Assembly: GCA_021839785.1 (NCBI GenBank)
Contig: JAKCAB010000521.1
Coordinates: 1-5,234, forward strand
DNA: 5,234 bases
Direction of reading: 5' to 3'
From: a bacterium
GTDB lineage: Bacteria > Verrucomicrobiota > Verrucomicrobiae > Limisphaerales > J093
The translations under genes were made by a program, and so were the position numbers. The notes under the pieces are model-generated. The model did not search any database, was not told where the DNA came from, and worked only from the letters and a program-made list of their open reading frames with translations. Below, in pieces: positions 1 through 5,234 of the stretch (the stretch's first letter is position 1; the number at the start of each line of letters is the position of its first letter).

Positions 1-1677
1 CGGCTGGAAATCCGCCGGCGTGAAGTCCAGCCCGGCTCGCTTGAGTGGCGCGGCGTCGAGCGAACTGGTCTGGGCCTGCGCCGCGTCCGTGTTCGCCAGC
101 ACCAGCACGGCGTCGCGGCCGTCCGCCGATTCGCGAAGCAGCGCATAAACCGGGGCGTCGGACGTGCTGAGCCGCCGGAGCTGCGCGCCGTCGAAAAAGC
201 ACGGGTGTTCGGCCAGGAGGCGGTTCAGCCCGCTCAGTTCCGCCACCAAGTTCTCCGGGTTGCCCCAGGACAAGCCGCGGCTGGAATGCACGTTCACGCG
301 TTCGGCGGCGAGCCATTCCACGCCGTTGGTGAAGCCGAAGCCGCCGGAGACACTGGTCAGCGCGCAGAGGCGGTTGCGGAGCAGCGACCAGGCCCGGCCT
401 TTGGCGGCCAGGCGGGGGTTGTCGTGCGTCTCGCTGTAATGCACGTACACGCCCACGCGGCGGCTTTGCGCGAGCGCGTAGTCGAGGTAGTTCGCCACGT
501 CCCGGCCCGAATAATTCTGGAACAACTCCGAGTAGGCCCATTGCATTCCGCCTTCCGTGAGCAGTTCCTCGGTCGCCTCCCACGCGCCGCCCAGGCCTTC
601 GAGCAGGAAAACCGTGTCCGGAAACTCCAGCCGCACGCGGGCGACGATGTATTGCCAGACCGGCGTCGGCACCTTGTAGCCCGCGTCGCACCGGAAGCCG
701 TCCACCCCGCGGCGGCACCACTCGGCGAAGACTTCGCCCAGTTCGCGCCGGAGGCCGGCGTGGCGGTGGTCGAGTTCCACCAGGTCCTCCCAAATCGTCC
801 CCCAGGCGCCGGGACTCACGAACTTGCCGCCGGGTTCGCGCAGAAACCAACCGGGATGTTCTTCCTGAAGCGTGGAGCCCCAGCCGGTGTGGTTGATCAC
901 CATGTCGAGAAAGAGCTTGCCGCCGCGGGCATGGACGCCACCCGCCAGTTCGCGGAACTGGTCCACCCCGGTGGTTCGCCGGTCGAACTCGACCAGCGCG
1001 GGATCGATCGCCAGCCAGTCCTGGCAGGCGTATGGACTGCCGAAGCGCCCGAACCGCGCGTAGGTCGTGGGCGTCGGGTTGACCGGGAGCAAGTGCAGGA
1101 TGCGGCAGCCGAGGGTGTCGAAAATGTGCGGCAGTTCGCGGCCCAGATCGCGCAGCGTGCCGGAAGGCGGGATCACGGTGAAGCCTTGCTTGTCCAGCGC
1201 CTGCACCGGGTCCGCGACCGGCGAGGGCTCGGTCGTGCGCGCGGTTTTGCCGGGACCGAACATGCGCGGAAACGCGCAGTAAATCGTGTTCGCGGTCCGA
1301 CACCAGGCGGGCTGCACGTTCACGCCGAAGTCCGACCCTTCGGGCCAATGTTGCCAGCCGCGTTCGTCCAGCACGTAAGCCTTGGCTTTGAAATAGCCCA
1401 CCTCCGCCAGCGGCAATTCGAGCACCCACTCCTCGCCGGTCCAGTGCATCGGGATGTCGCGCCACGCGGACAAGGTGGGCGGCTTGCGGCTTTCGACGGA
1501 GACGATCAACTCGCGGCGCAGGACGCCGGCCCGCCCGAGATTCGTGCGCAGGTTCGCGCGCCAACCGGGGGTGACCGTCCGGCCTTCGACCGCCCGCAAC
1601 GTGAAGCGGACGCGGTCGCCCACGAACAGAGCCAGGCGGCTGCCCGGCGCCGGATTCTGAACCAGCCGAAGTGCCAT
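1..1677 (-). CDS. GH13 alpha-amylase-superfamily protein, possible glycogen-debranching type (C-terminus outside window)
   Basis: The minus strand is open from an ATG at 1677 to the left edge (559 codons, no stop). Seen in the translation: an N-terminal beta-rich domain (about 1-125), then a (beta/alpha)8 GH13 barrel with all four signature regions. These are DMVINH (258-263), GVDGFRCDAGYK with R329 and the nucleophile D331, VFLLEGLGG with the acid/base E360, and YSETHDNPR with H418 and the transition-state stabiliser D419. All catalytic residues are intact, so an active retaining alpha-glucan hydrolase or transferase is expected. There is no signal peptide, which suggests a cytoplasmic enzyme. 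The N-terminal domain and the NHT...EEHPGW stretch after region I recall the transferase half of glycogen debranching enzymes, in which a C-terminal amylo-1,6-glucosidase would follow; that part is inference, as the downstream half is missing. No Shine-Dalgarno precedes the ATG. The frame stays open upstream, with an alternative GTG at 1767 behind a GAGGCGG sequence. The gene diverges from the DUF1080 gene. Family call firm; exact activity and start uncertain. Confidence 0.92.
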   Translation of the reverse strand, partial: MALRLVQNPAPGSRLALFVGDRVRFTLRAVEGRTVTPGWRANLRTNLGRAGVLRRELIVSVESRKPPTLSAWRDIPMHWTGEEWVLELPLAEVGYFKAKAYVLDERGWQHWPEGSDFGVNVQPAWCRTANTIYCAFPRMFGPGKTARTTEPSPVADPVQALDKQGFTVIPPSGTLRDLGRELPHIFDTLGCRILHLLPVNPTPTTYARFGRFGSPYACQDWLAIDPALVEFDRRTTGVDQFRELAGGVHARGGKLFLDMVINHTGWGSTLQEEHPGWFLREPGGKFVSPGAWGTIWEDLVELDHRHAGLRRELGEVFAEWCRRGVDGFRCDAGYKVPTPVWQYIVARVRLEFPDTVFLLEGLGGAWEATEELLTEGGMQWAYSELFQNYSGRDVANYLDYALAQSRRVGVYVHYSETHDNPRLAAKGRAWSLLRNRLCALTSVSGGFGFTNGVEWLAAERVNVHSSRGLSWGNPENLVAELSGLNRLLAEHPCFFDGAQLRRLSTSDAPVYALLRESADGRDAVLVLANTDAAQAQTSSLDAAPLKRAGLDFTPADFQP

Positions 1678-1767
1678 GCTACGCCGCGCCAGTTTCGGCC
1701 GGACCCGCCGCGGAAGCAACTCTGGCTTGTCGGTCGAAGCACCGGCTGCACTCCGGCGGGATTGCAC
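1678..1767 (-). other. possible 30-codon N-terminal extension of the GH13 gene (GTG start at 1767)
   Basis: The GH13 frame continues upstream of the ATG at 1677 without a stop to a GTG at 1765-1767. On the minus strand GAGGCGG lies 8 bases before this GTG, a better ribosome-binding candidate than anything before the ATG. The added peptide would be Arg-rich (it begins with V/M-QSRRSAAG and ends LARRS). It looks low in complexity and unlike a conserved domain, so the ATG start is preferred. The same stretch on the plus strand holds the hexamer TGCACT twice (1747-1752 and 1763-1768). Confidence 0.25.
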
Positions 1768-1823
1768 TAGCGTGACCGCCTCGGCGCCGCCGGTCGAGGA
1801 CCGCTTTTGCGCGGGTTTTTTCC

Positions 1824-1852
1824 TTGTTGGCCCGGCGCATTCTCCGCATAAA
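1824..1852 (+). promoter_or_regulatory. weak sigma-70-like promoter candidate for the DUF1080 gene
   Basis: TTGTTG (1824-1829) and CATAAA (1847-1852) are separated by exactly 17 bases, matching the -35/-10 layout at 3 of 6 and 4 of 6 positions. A T6 tract (1816-1821) lies just upstream. Transcription would begin near 1859, only a couple of bases before the ATG at 1861. No Shine-Dalgarno sequence is visible before that ATG (AATCCGCCCC), so a leaderless or almost leaderless mRNA is implied if this promoter is real. It is a consensus match only, in an otherwise GC-rich spacer. Confidence 0.3.
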
Positions 1853-1860
1853 TCCGCCCC

Positions 1861-2886
1861 ATGCAAACACACCTCTTCGGTGCGCGCAGACTGCGCGCCT
1901 GCGTCCTCGGCTCGCTGCTGGCCGGTGGCGCCTTCACGGTCCTGGCCAATGACGCCTTCCTGGGTCGCTGGGCCCTTACCATTCCCGGCGGTGGCGCCGG
2001 CTGGCTCGAAATCAAAAAGGAGAACGGCTGGTACGACGGCTCGATCCTCTGGGGCGGCGGCAGCGTCGTTCCCGTCTCCAGCGTGTTCTTCACGGACGAC
2101 GCGCTGCACGTCACCCGCACCCACGAAGTGGCGCGCAAGAACGCCGCGGGCAAGGTCGTGCGCCGGCAGCAGTTCACCGAACTCATCAGCGCCCGCGTGG
2201 ACGGCGATAACCTCAACTTGGTGCTCTTCAACCCGCACGAAAACGGCGAGGGCATGAGCCAGGAGGAGTTCAGCGGCAAGCGCATTCCGCCCGTCCCGTC
2301 GGCCCCCGACCTTGCCCAGGTCAAGTTCGGCGACCCCATCCAGCTTTTCAACGGCAAGGACCTCACCGGCTGGCGGTTGGTCGATCCCCACTCAGCCAAT
2401 GGCTGGAGCGTCAAGGATGGCGAACTGCGCAACCGCCCCGTCCAGGTGGAGGGCCAGCCGCACAAAAACTACGGCAACCTCCGCACCGACCGCGAATTCG
2501 AGGACTTCAACCTCAAGCTCGAAGTCAACGTGCCCAAGCACGGCAACAGCGGCATCTACCTGCGCGGCATTTATGAGGTGCAGGTGGCCGACTCGTACGG
2601 CCAGCCCACCGACTCGCACAACATGGGCGGCCTCTACAGCCGCATCACCCCCACCGTGAACGTCTGCAAGCCCGCCGGCGAATGGCAGAGCTTCGACATC
2701 ACGCTGGTGGATCGCCACCTCACCGTGATTCTCAATGGCACCAAGATCATCGACAACCAGCCCGTCCTCGGCTGCACCGGTGGCGCGCTGTGGTCGGACG
2801 AATTCCGGCCCGGCCCGATCTACCTGCAAGGCGATCACGAGGCCGTGACCTACCGGAACATCGTGCTCCGCCCGGTCGTGAAGTGA
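1861..2886 (+). CDS. secreted DUF1080 (3-keto-disaccharide hydrolase family) protein with N-terminal beta domain
   Basis: 341 residues. The N-terminus is a Sec signal peptide: an Arg-containing n-region, a hydrophobic core at about 13-28, and a likely cut after VLA29. The mature protein has two parts. Residues about 31-141 form a small beta-rich domain (FLGRW, GWLEI, WGGGSVVPVSSV, EFSGKR) that looks lipocalin-like. Residues about 158-341 are a DUF1080 domain (PF06439) with its hallmarks: LFNGKDLTGW (162-171), HGNSGIYLRGIYEVQV (227-242), KPAGEW (270-275) and IYLQGDHEAVTYRNI (320-334). DUF1080 has a concanavalin/LamG-like fold; characterised members hydrolyse 3-keto-glucosides, and others may only bind sugars. 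Export suggests a periplasmic or extracellular role. Beyond C14 in the signal peptide there are two cysteines, C269 and C305, which could form a disulphide. The ATG is chosen because it gives a clean signal peptide; it lacks a Shine-Dalgarno. The gene is monocistronic, with a strong terminator 23 bases after the TGA. Substrate unknown. Confidence 0.93.
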   Translation: MQTHLFGARRLRACVLGSLLAGGAFTVLANDAFLGRWALTIPGGGAGWLEIKKENGWYDGSILWGGGSVVPVSSVFFTDDALHVTRTHEVARKNAAGKVVRRQQFTELISARVDGDNLNLVLFNPHENGEGMSQEEFSGKRIPPVPSAPDLAQVKFGDPIQLFNGKDLTGWRLVDPHSANGWSVKDGELRNRPVQVEGQPHKNYGNLRTDREFEDFNLKLEVNVPKHGNSGIYLRGIYEVQVADSYGQPTDSHNMGGLYSRITPTVNVCKPAGEWQSFDITLVDRHLTVILNGTKIIDNQPVLGCTGGALWSDEFRPGPIYLQGDHEAVTYRNIVLRPVVK

Positions 2887-2909
2887 CCGCTTTCGACTGT
2901 ATTTAGCGC

Positions 2910-2946
2910 AACGGCCGCTGTCTTCGGATGGCGGCCGTTCTGTTTT
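2910..2946 (+). terminator. intrinsic terminator of the DUF1080 gene with UUCG tetraloop
   Basis: AACGGCCGC (2910-2918) pairs perfectly with GCGGCCGTT (2931-2939). The stem continues inward through two G-U wobbles, U-A and C-G (2919-2922 with 2927-2930) to close on the very stable cUUCGg tetraloop (2923-2926), giving about 13 pairs. CTGTTTT follows (2940-2946). The hairpin begins 23 bases after the stop codon. The opposite strand lacks a T tract after the stem, so this works for rightward transcription. Confidence 0.85.
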
Positions 2947-3328
2947 CACGCACAACCACGCCGGCTGGCGAACCGATTTCGCGAATTTCCGCTCCTCCCG
3001 CGCCGGCGGTCTGGAACGGTTGCGGTGCGCAAAAGCGAACAGCGGAAGTTGGCAAAACCGGACCGCGCGCAGGATTGTTTCCGCGCGCCGCCCCCAGGAT
3101 CGCCCCGAAAATCGAAGTCGGGTCGTGAACTTGCGCCACCCTTTGCCTGCCTGGGGCGAGCGCCTGCAGCGTACTTTCCGCGGCCGTGTCCGGGCAAAGC
3201 CATCGCTCAACTCATCCTGCGCCACGTTCGAGGCATGGCTCACCTCGAGTTGACTTCAGTCCAACCACGAGAGTGAATTCGTCGGTTCCAAGCTGCCTTG
3301 CCACCTTCGAGAGTCATCGCCGCAAACA
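2947..3328. other. gene-free intergenic stretch
   Basis: I see no convincing gene in this roughly 380-base stretch. Short open frames exist on both strands, but they overlap one another, have no ribosome-binding sites and encode Arg/Pro/Ala-rich peptides with no recognisable motif, as expected by chance in GC-rich DNA. The only pattern noted is the heptamer CGAGAGT at 3268-3274 and again at 3308-3314, each a few bases after a CCA(A)CC. A lone TTGACT at 3250-3255 has no good -10 partner (GTGAAT at 17-base spacing). Confidence 0.6.
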
Positions 3329-3352
3329 TGTGAGAAACCTCAATCTCTCACA
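3329..3352. repeat. 7-bp inverted repeat upstream of the tRNA-Arg promoter
   Basis: TGTGAGA (3329-3335) and TCTCACA (3346-3352) are perfect complements around a 10-base AT-richer spacer. The dyad ends 13 bases before the predicted -35 box of the tRNA gene. It could be a protein-binding site or a small hairpin; there is no T tract after it (GGGGTTAAG follows), so it is not an intrinsic terminator. Function unknown. Confidence 0.5.
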
Positions 3353-3365
3353 GGGGTTAAGCCTC

Positions 3366-3394
3366 TTGACTCGCGAACTGGCCATTCCTAAAGT
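3366..3394 (+). promoter_or_regulatory. sigma-70-type promoter for tRNA-Arg
   Basis: TTGACT (3366-3371, 5 of 6 to consensus) and TAAAGT (3389-3394, 4 of 6) are spaced by exactly 17 bases. Transcription would start near 3400-3401, giving a leader of about 45 bases before the tRNA 5' end at 3445, a normal length for RNase P processing. The orientation and position fit the tRNA and no other gene. A second TTGACG at 3404-3409 has no matching -10 box. Confidence 0.55.
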
Positions 3395-3405
3395 GCTGGC
3401 CGGTT
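3376..3405. repeat. inverted repeat centred on the tRNA promoter -10 box
   Basis: AACTGGCCA (3376-3384) and TGGCCGGTT (3397-3405) are complementary at 8 of 9 positions, the exception being a T-G wobble. The 12-base spacer between them contains the predicted -10 box TAAAGT and the right arm covers the likely start site. That placement would suit an operator, but GGCC-rich arms also arise by chance in GC-rich DNA. Confidence 0.4.
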
Positions 3406-3444
3406 GACGAACGACGTTTTCCGCGTCGGAAGCCTCGTCGCGAC

Positions 3445-3521
3445 GCACCCATAGCTCAATTGGATAGAGCATCTGACTACGGATCAGAAGGTTTCAGGTT
3501 CAACTCCTGATGGGTGCGCCA
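3445..3521 (+). tRNA. tRNA-Arg (anticodon ACG)
   Basis: A full cloverleaf of 77 bases including an encoded CCA. The acceptor stem is GCACCCA (3445-3451) with TGGGTGC (3511-3517), followed by discriminator G3518 and CCA (3519-3521). The D stem is GCTC/GAGC (3454-3457, 3467-3470). The anticodon stem is TCTGA/TCAGA (3472-3476, 3484-3488) around the loop CTACGGA, with anticodon ACG at 3479-3481. The variable loop is AGGTT. The T stem is TCAGG/CCTGA with loop TTCAACT (3499-3505). All stems are fully paired. An A34 anticodon is normally edited to inosine by TadA and then reads CGU, CGC and CGA. It is transcribed alone, convergent with the GH172 gene. Confidence 0.97.
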
Positions 3522-3539
3522 CTCATCACCAAGGAGTTG
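3501..3539 (+). other. tRNA 3' trailer able to pair with the tRNA T arm
   Basis: CAACTCCT inside the T loop and stem (3501-3508) is perfectly complementary to AGGAGTTG in the trailer (3532-3539). GATG (3509-3512) can additionally pair with CATC (3524-3527). The precursor could therefore form a hairpin that competes with the T arm and acceptor stem. This is a sequence observation; whether it forms is not known. Confidence 0.4.
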
Positions 3540-3546
3540 CAGACCC

Positions 3547-3585
3547 GAAGCGCTCGATGACGATCCCCCGGCCCGCGAGCGCTTC
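3547..3585. repeat. perfect 10-bp inverted repeat between tRNA-Arg and the GH172 gene
   Basis: GAAGCGCTCG (3547-3556) and CGAGCGCTTC (3576-3585) are exact complements with a 19-base loop. ACCC (3543-3546) and GGGT (3591-3594) could extend the stem after a small bulge. It lies in the convergent spacer, where a shared terminator is expected, but neither strand has a T tract after the stem. It may end transcription with Rho or protect 3' ends. Confidence 0.5.
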
Positions 3586-3607
3586 GACGCGGGTTGGTCC
3601 GTCGATC

Positions 3608-3626
3608 AGTCCCCAGTCGGGGGATT
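3608..3626. repeat. short hairpin downstream of the GH172 stop codon
   Basis: AGTCCCC (3608-3614) pairs with GGGGATT (3620-3626) with one G-T wobble and a 5-base loop. It lies about 43 bases beyond the GH172 stop on the minus strand. There is no T tract after it on the minus strand, so a terminator role is only a possibility. Confidence 0.3.
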
Positions 3627-3669
3627 CCTGCCTCGCACTCCGAGCCTCAGCGCCTTCGCCACCGAGAGA

Positions 3670-5234
3670 TCACCTCCGCGCGTCCAAACCCTGCCAGCGC
3701 CAGGTCCAAGGTTCCGGGCCGGAGCTTTCGACCACCAGGTAATCGCCTTCGCGCCACGAGCGCAGCGGCTTTTCGTTTTCGTCGGAGAGGTAGCGCCGCG
3801 ACATCAAGCCGGCCTTGACCAGCATGTCCAAAGATCCGGGCAATTCGCCGTAAGCCAGCCGGTAGGCATAGACCGCGCGGCCGATCCCCAGCCGGATGAA
3901 GTGCGCCTCGTGGTGCGTCTTGACGGCGCGTGTGGCTTCGGGCGGCAGGCGGAGCAATCGGAGCATCTCCGCCGCCATCGGCCGGGCGGGGCCGCCGTCC
4001 ACCGCCAGCGCCCGAAAGGTCAATATGTGCGACCCCGCGGCGAGTTCATGCGTGCCGAGCGACAGGTCCAACTCACCGTCTTCACGGGCGCGAAAATCCG
4101 CCATCGCCACCGCGGTCTGCCCGTCGATCTCAATCGCATAAAGACCAAAACCAGGGTTGGTGGACGCGGTGAGCCGCGCGGCATAACGGCCGGCGGATGT
4201 CACGGTGAACGGCAACGTGAGCCGTGCACCGACCTCGGTGTTCGTCCAGCCCAGCATCGGTCGCGCGCCAAACATACCCGTGGTTTCCACGCGCACTTTG
4301 GCCGGTCCGGTTGTTTGGGCGTCGCGAAAAGCGCGCACCAGATGGGTCAGTTGCCAGGGAACGCGCCGCTCCGCAAACGGCGGCAACTTCTCCCATGCCT
4401 TCGGCACGCCCGTCTGATACCAGAAAGCGACGCTGCTGAGGAAGTCGGGCCGCTCCAGATAGAAACCCTCGGTGTCCTCGGCGCGATTGCCTTTATGTTC
4501 GATCGCGACCTTGAGCGATTTCGAAAATCCCACCGGATCGAGGACGTGCCAGCGATAGGCCACGCCGCCGTCACCGGCATTGTCGCCTTGCCAACGCGGC
4601 TGGCCAAACCCCGCGCCGGTGCGCGGCCGAAAGCCCCAGGCGTCGTTGAAATAGTCTTCGCTGCCGGTGCCTTGCAGGCTGGGAACCGCCTCGCCGTCGA
4701 TGTAGAAAAAGTCGTCGCCTTCGCCCCACCAGCCGTCTTGCCCGAGCGTGACCGACATGACCGTGCCGACGAACTGGCCGCGGCCTTCGAGGTCGGCGAG
4801 CACGTAGTCGCGGCCGGCCACGGCGGGGTATTCCTGACGATACCGCGCGTAAAAATAGCCCGTGTCGGCAGGCAGCGCGTCGAGTTCGGTCCAATCCACC
4901 TGCCAGTAAAGGCCGGTGGTGCGGTCCGGGTTGTCGTTCGTGACGACGATGCGCGCCGACTTGCGGAACGGCATCCGCCAATAACACGTCAACGCACCGG
5001 TCGGCGAAACCTGCACGGGCACGCTCTCGACCGCCGCCGGCTGGCCCTGGCCCACGGCGAAGAAATCGCCCAGCGGCACTTCCACGCCGGGTTCGTCCCG
5101 CCCGTCCCAGTAAATGCGCAGGCTCAGCGCGTTGAGTTCGTTGACGCGGCCGGCATGGCTGGTCATCCAGATGTGCGTGATGACACCCGGCCCTTCGAGC
5201 AGCGGCATTTCGAGCGACTTGCCGGGCGGTAGCA
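3670..5234 (-). CDS. DUF2961/GH172 glycoside hydrolase with pseudopilin-like C-terminal tail (N-terminus outside window)
   Basis: The frame is open to the right edge and stops with TGA at 3670-3672. The ATG at 5208 is not the true start: codons before it (LPPGKSLE) continue into the conserved LLEGPGVITHIW block, so the N-terminus and any signal peptide lie beyond the edge. Numbering from that Met, residues 1-300 carry the PF11175 hallmarks: EGPGVITHIW, WWGEGDDFFYIDGE (160-173), GTGSEDYFNDAWGF (180-193), YRWHVLDPVGFSKSLKVAIEH (218-238). E163, E184 and E237 are conserved-looking acids, and E184 in GTGSEDYF is a good catalytic candidate. GH172 includes difructose-dianhydride- and arabinofuranoside-cleaving enzymes, so a fructan- or arabinan-type substrate is possible but unproven. 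Residues 303-422 resemble a beta-sandwich accessory domain. The last 81 residues (432-512) look like the soluble part of a type II secretion pseudopilin. The gene is convergent with the tRNA. Confidence 0.92.
   Translation of the reverse strand, partial: LPPGKSLEMPLLEGPGVITHIWMTSHAGRVNELNALSLRIYWDGRDEPGVEVPLGDFFAVGQGQPAAVESVPVQVSPTGALTCYWRMPFRKSARIVVTNDNPDRTTGLYWQVDWTELDALPADTGYFYARYRQEYPAVAGRDYVLADLEGRGQFVGTVMSVTLGQDGWWGEGDDFFYIDGEAVPSLQGTGSEDYFNDAWGFRPRTGAGFGQPRWQGDNAGDGGVAYRWHVLDPVGFSKSLKVAIEHKGNRAEDTEGFYLERPDFLSSVAFWYQTGVPKAWEKLPPFAERRVPWQLTHLVRAFRDAQTTGPAKVRVETTGMFGARPMLGWTNTEVGARLTLPFTVTSAGRYAARLTASTNPGFGLYAIEIDGQTAVAMADFRAREDGELDLSLGTHELAAGSHILTFRALAVDGGPARPMAAEMLRLLRLPPEATRAVKTHHEAHFIRLGIGRAVYAYRLAYGELPGSLDMLVKAGLMSRRYLSDENEKPLRSWREGDYLVVESSGPEPWTWRWQGLDARR

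Noticed and set aside
205..1770. 521-codon plus-strand open frame
   Set aside because: It is antisense to the GH13 gene. Its translation is Arg/Ala/His/Gln-rich with no domain, whereas the minus strand shows all GH13 catalytic motifs.
1799..1821. CCGC-TTTTGC-GCGG hairpin followed by T6 as an intrinsic terminator
   Set aside because: The stem is only four pairs, and it lies between two divergent genes where no rightward transcript should be ending.
1767..2465. 232-codon minus-strand open frame
   Set aside because: It is antisense to the DUF1080 signal peptide and N-terminal domain, with a low-complexity translation.
2392..3243. 283-codon minus-strand open frame
   Set aside because: It runs antisense through the DUF1080 gene and across its terminator, and has no recognisable motif.
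2928..3407. Several 60-85-codon open frames in the intergenic region on both strands
   Set aside because: They overlap each other and have no ribosome-binding sites or recognisable motifs; some overlap the terminator or the tRNA promoter.
3445..3669. tRNA-Arg as an integration (att) site with an adjacent mobile element
   Set aside because: No repeat of the tRNA 3' end is found elsewhere in the window and there is no integrase or phage-like gene.
5206..5208. ATG as the start of the GH172 gene
   Set aside because: The frame continues upstream to the window edge with LPPGKSLE leading directly into a conserved block, and starting here would remove the family's N-terminus and signal peptide.
3514..5232. 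572-codon plus-strand open frame
   Set aside because: It is antisense to the GH172 gene and overlaps the tRNA 3' end. The composition is that of a GC-rich antisense shadow, and the minus strand has the conserved DUF2961 motifs.
1..5234. CRISPR arrays, insertion sequences, riboswitches
   Set aside because: No regularly spaced repeats, transposase motifs or recognisable riboswitch cores were seen on either strand.

Overview
The window is GC-rich bacterial DNA with three protein-coding genes, two of them cut by the window edges, and one tRNA gene. All three proteins look carbohydrate-related: a GH13 alpha-amylase-superfamily enzyme, a secreted DUF1080 protein (3-keto-disaccharide hydrolase/concanavalin-like family) and a DUF2961/GH172 glycoside hydrolase. 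This gene mix, the GC-rich codon use and the pseudopilin-like tail on the GH172 protein fit a Verrucomicrobiota or Planctomycetota genome, most likely Verrucomicrobiota. That assignment is an inference from family content, as no taxonomic marker gene is present.

Layout: 1-1677 (minus) is the N-terminal 559 codons of the GH13 protein, with all four GH13 signature regions visible and the C-terminus beyond the left edge. 1678-1860 is a divergent intergenic region with a weak promoter candidate for the rightward gene. 1861-2886 (plus) is the DUF1080 protein, with a signal peptide, a small N-terminal beta domain and the DUF1080 domain, followed at 2910-2946 by a strong intrinsic terminator with a cUUCGg loop. 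2947-3444 has no convincing gene. Its right part carries two inverted repeats and a good sigma-70-type promoter for a tRNA-Arg(ACG) gene at 3445-3521, which has an encoded CCA end. 3522-3669 is a convergent intergenic region with further hairpins. 3670-5234 (minus) is the GH172 protein, whose N-terminus lies beyond the right edge.

The three enzymes are not in one operon: their orientations are minus, plus, minus, and a terminator and a tRNA separate them. The GH13 protein probably acts on alpha-glucan (glycogen/starch-type) chains, possibly as the transferase half of a debranching enzyme. The other two belong to families that handle unusual or oxidised sugars outside the cytoplasm. I see no mobile element, CRISPR array or clear undescribed system. 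The most unusual items are the pseudopilin-like C-terminal module on the GH172 protein and the cluster of dyads around the tRNA-Arg promoter and trailer.
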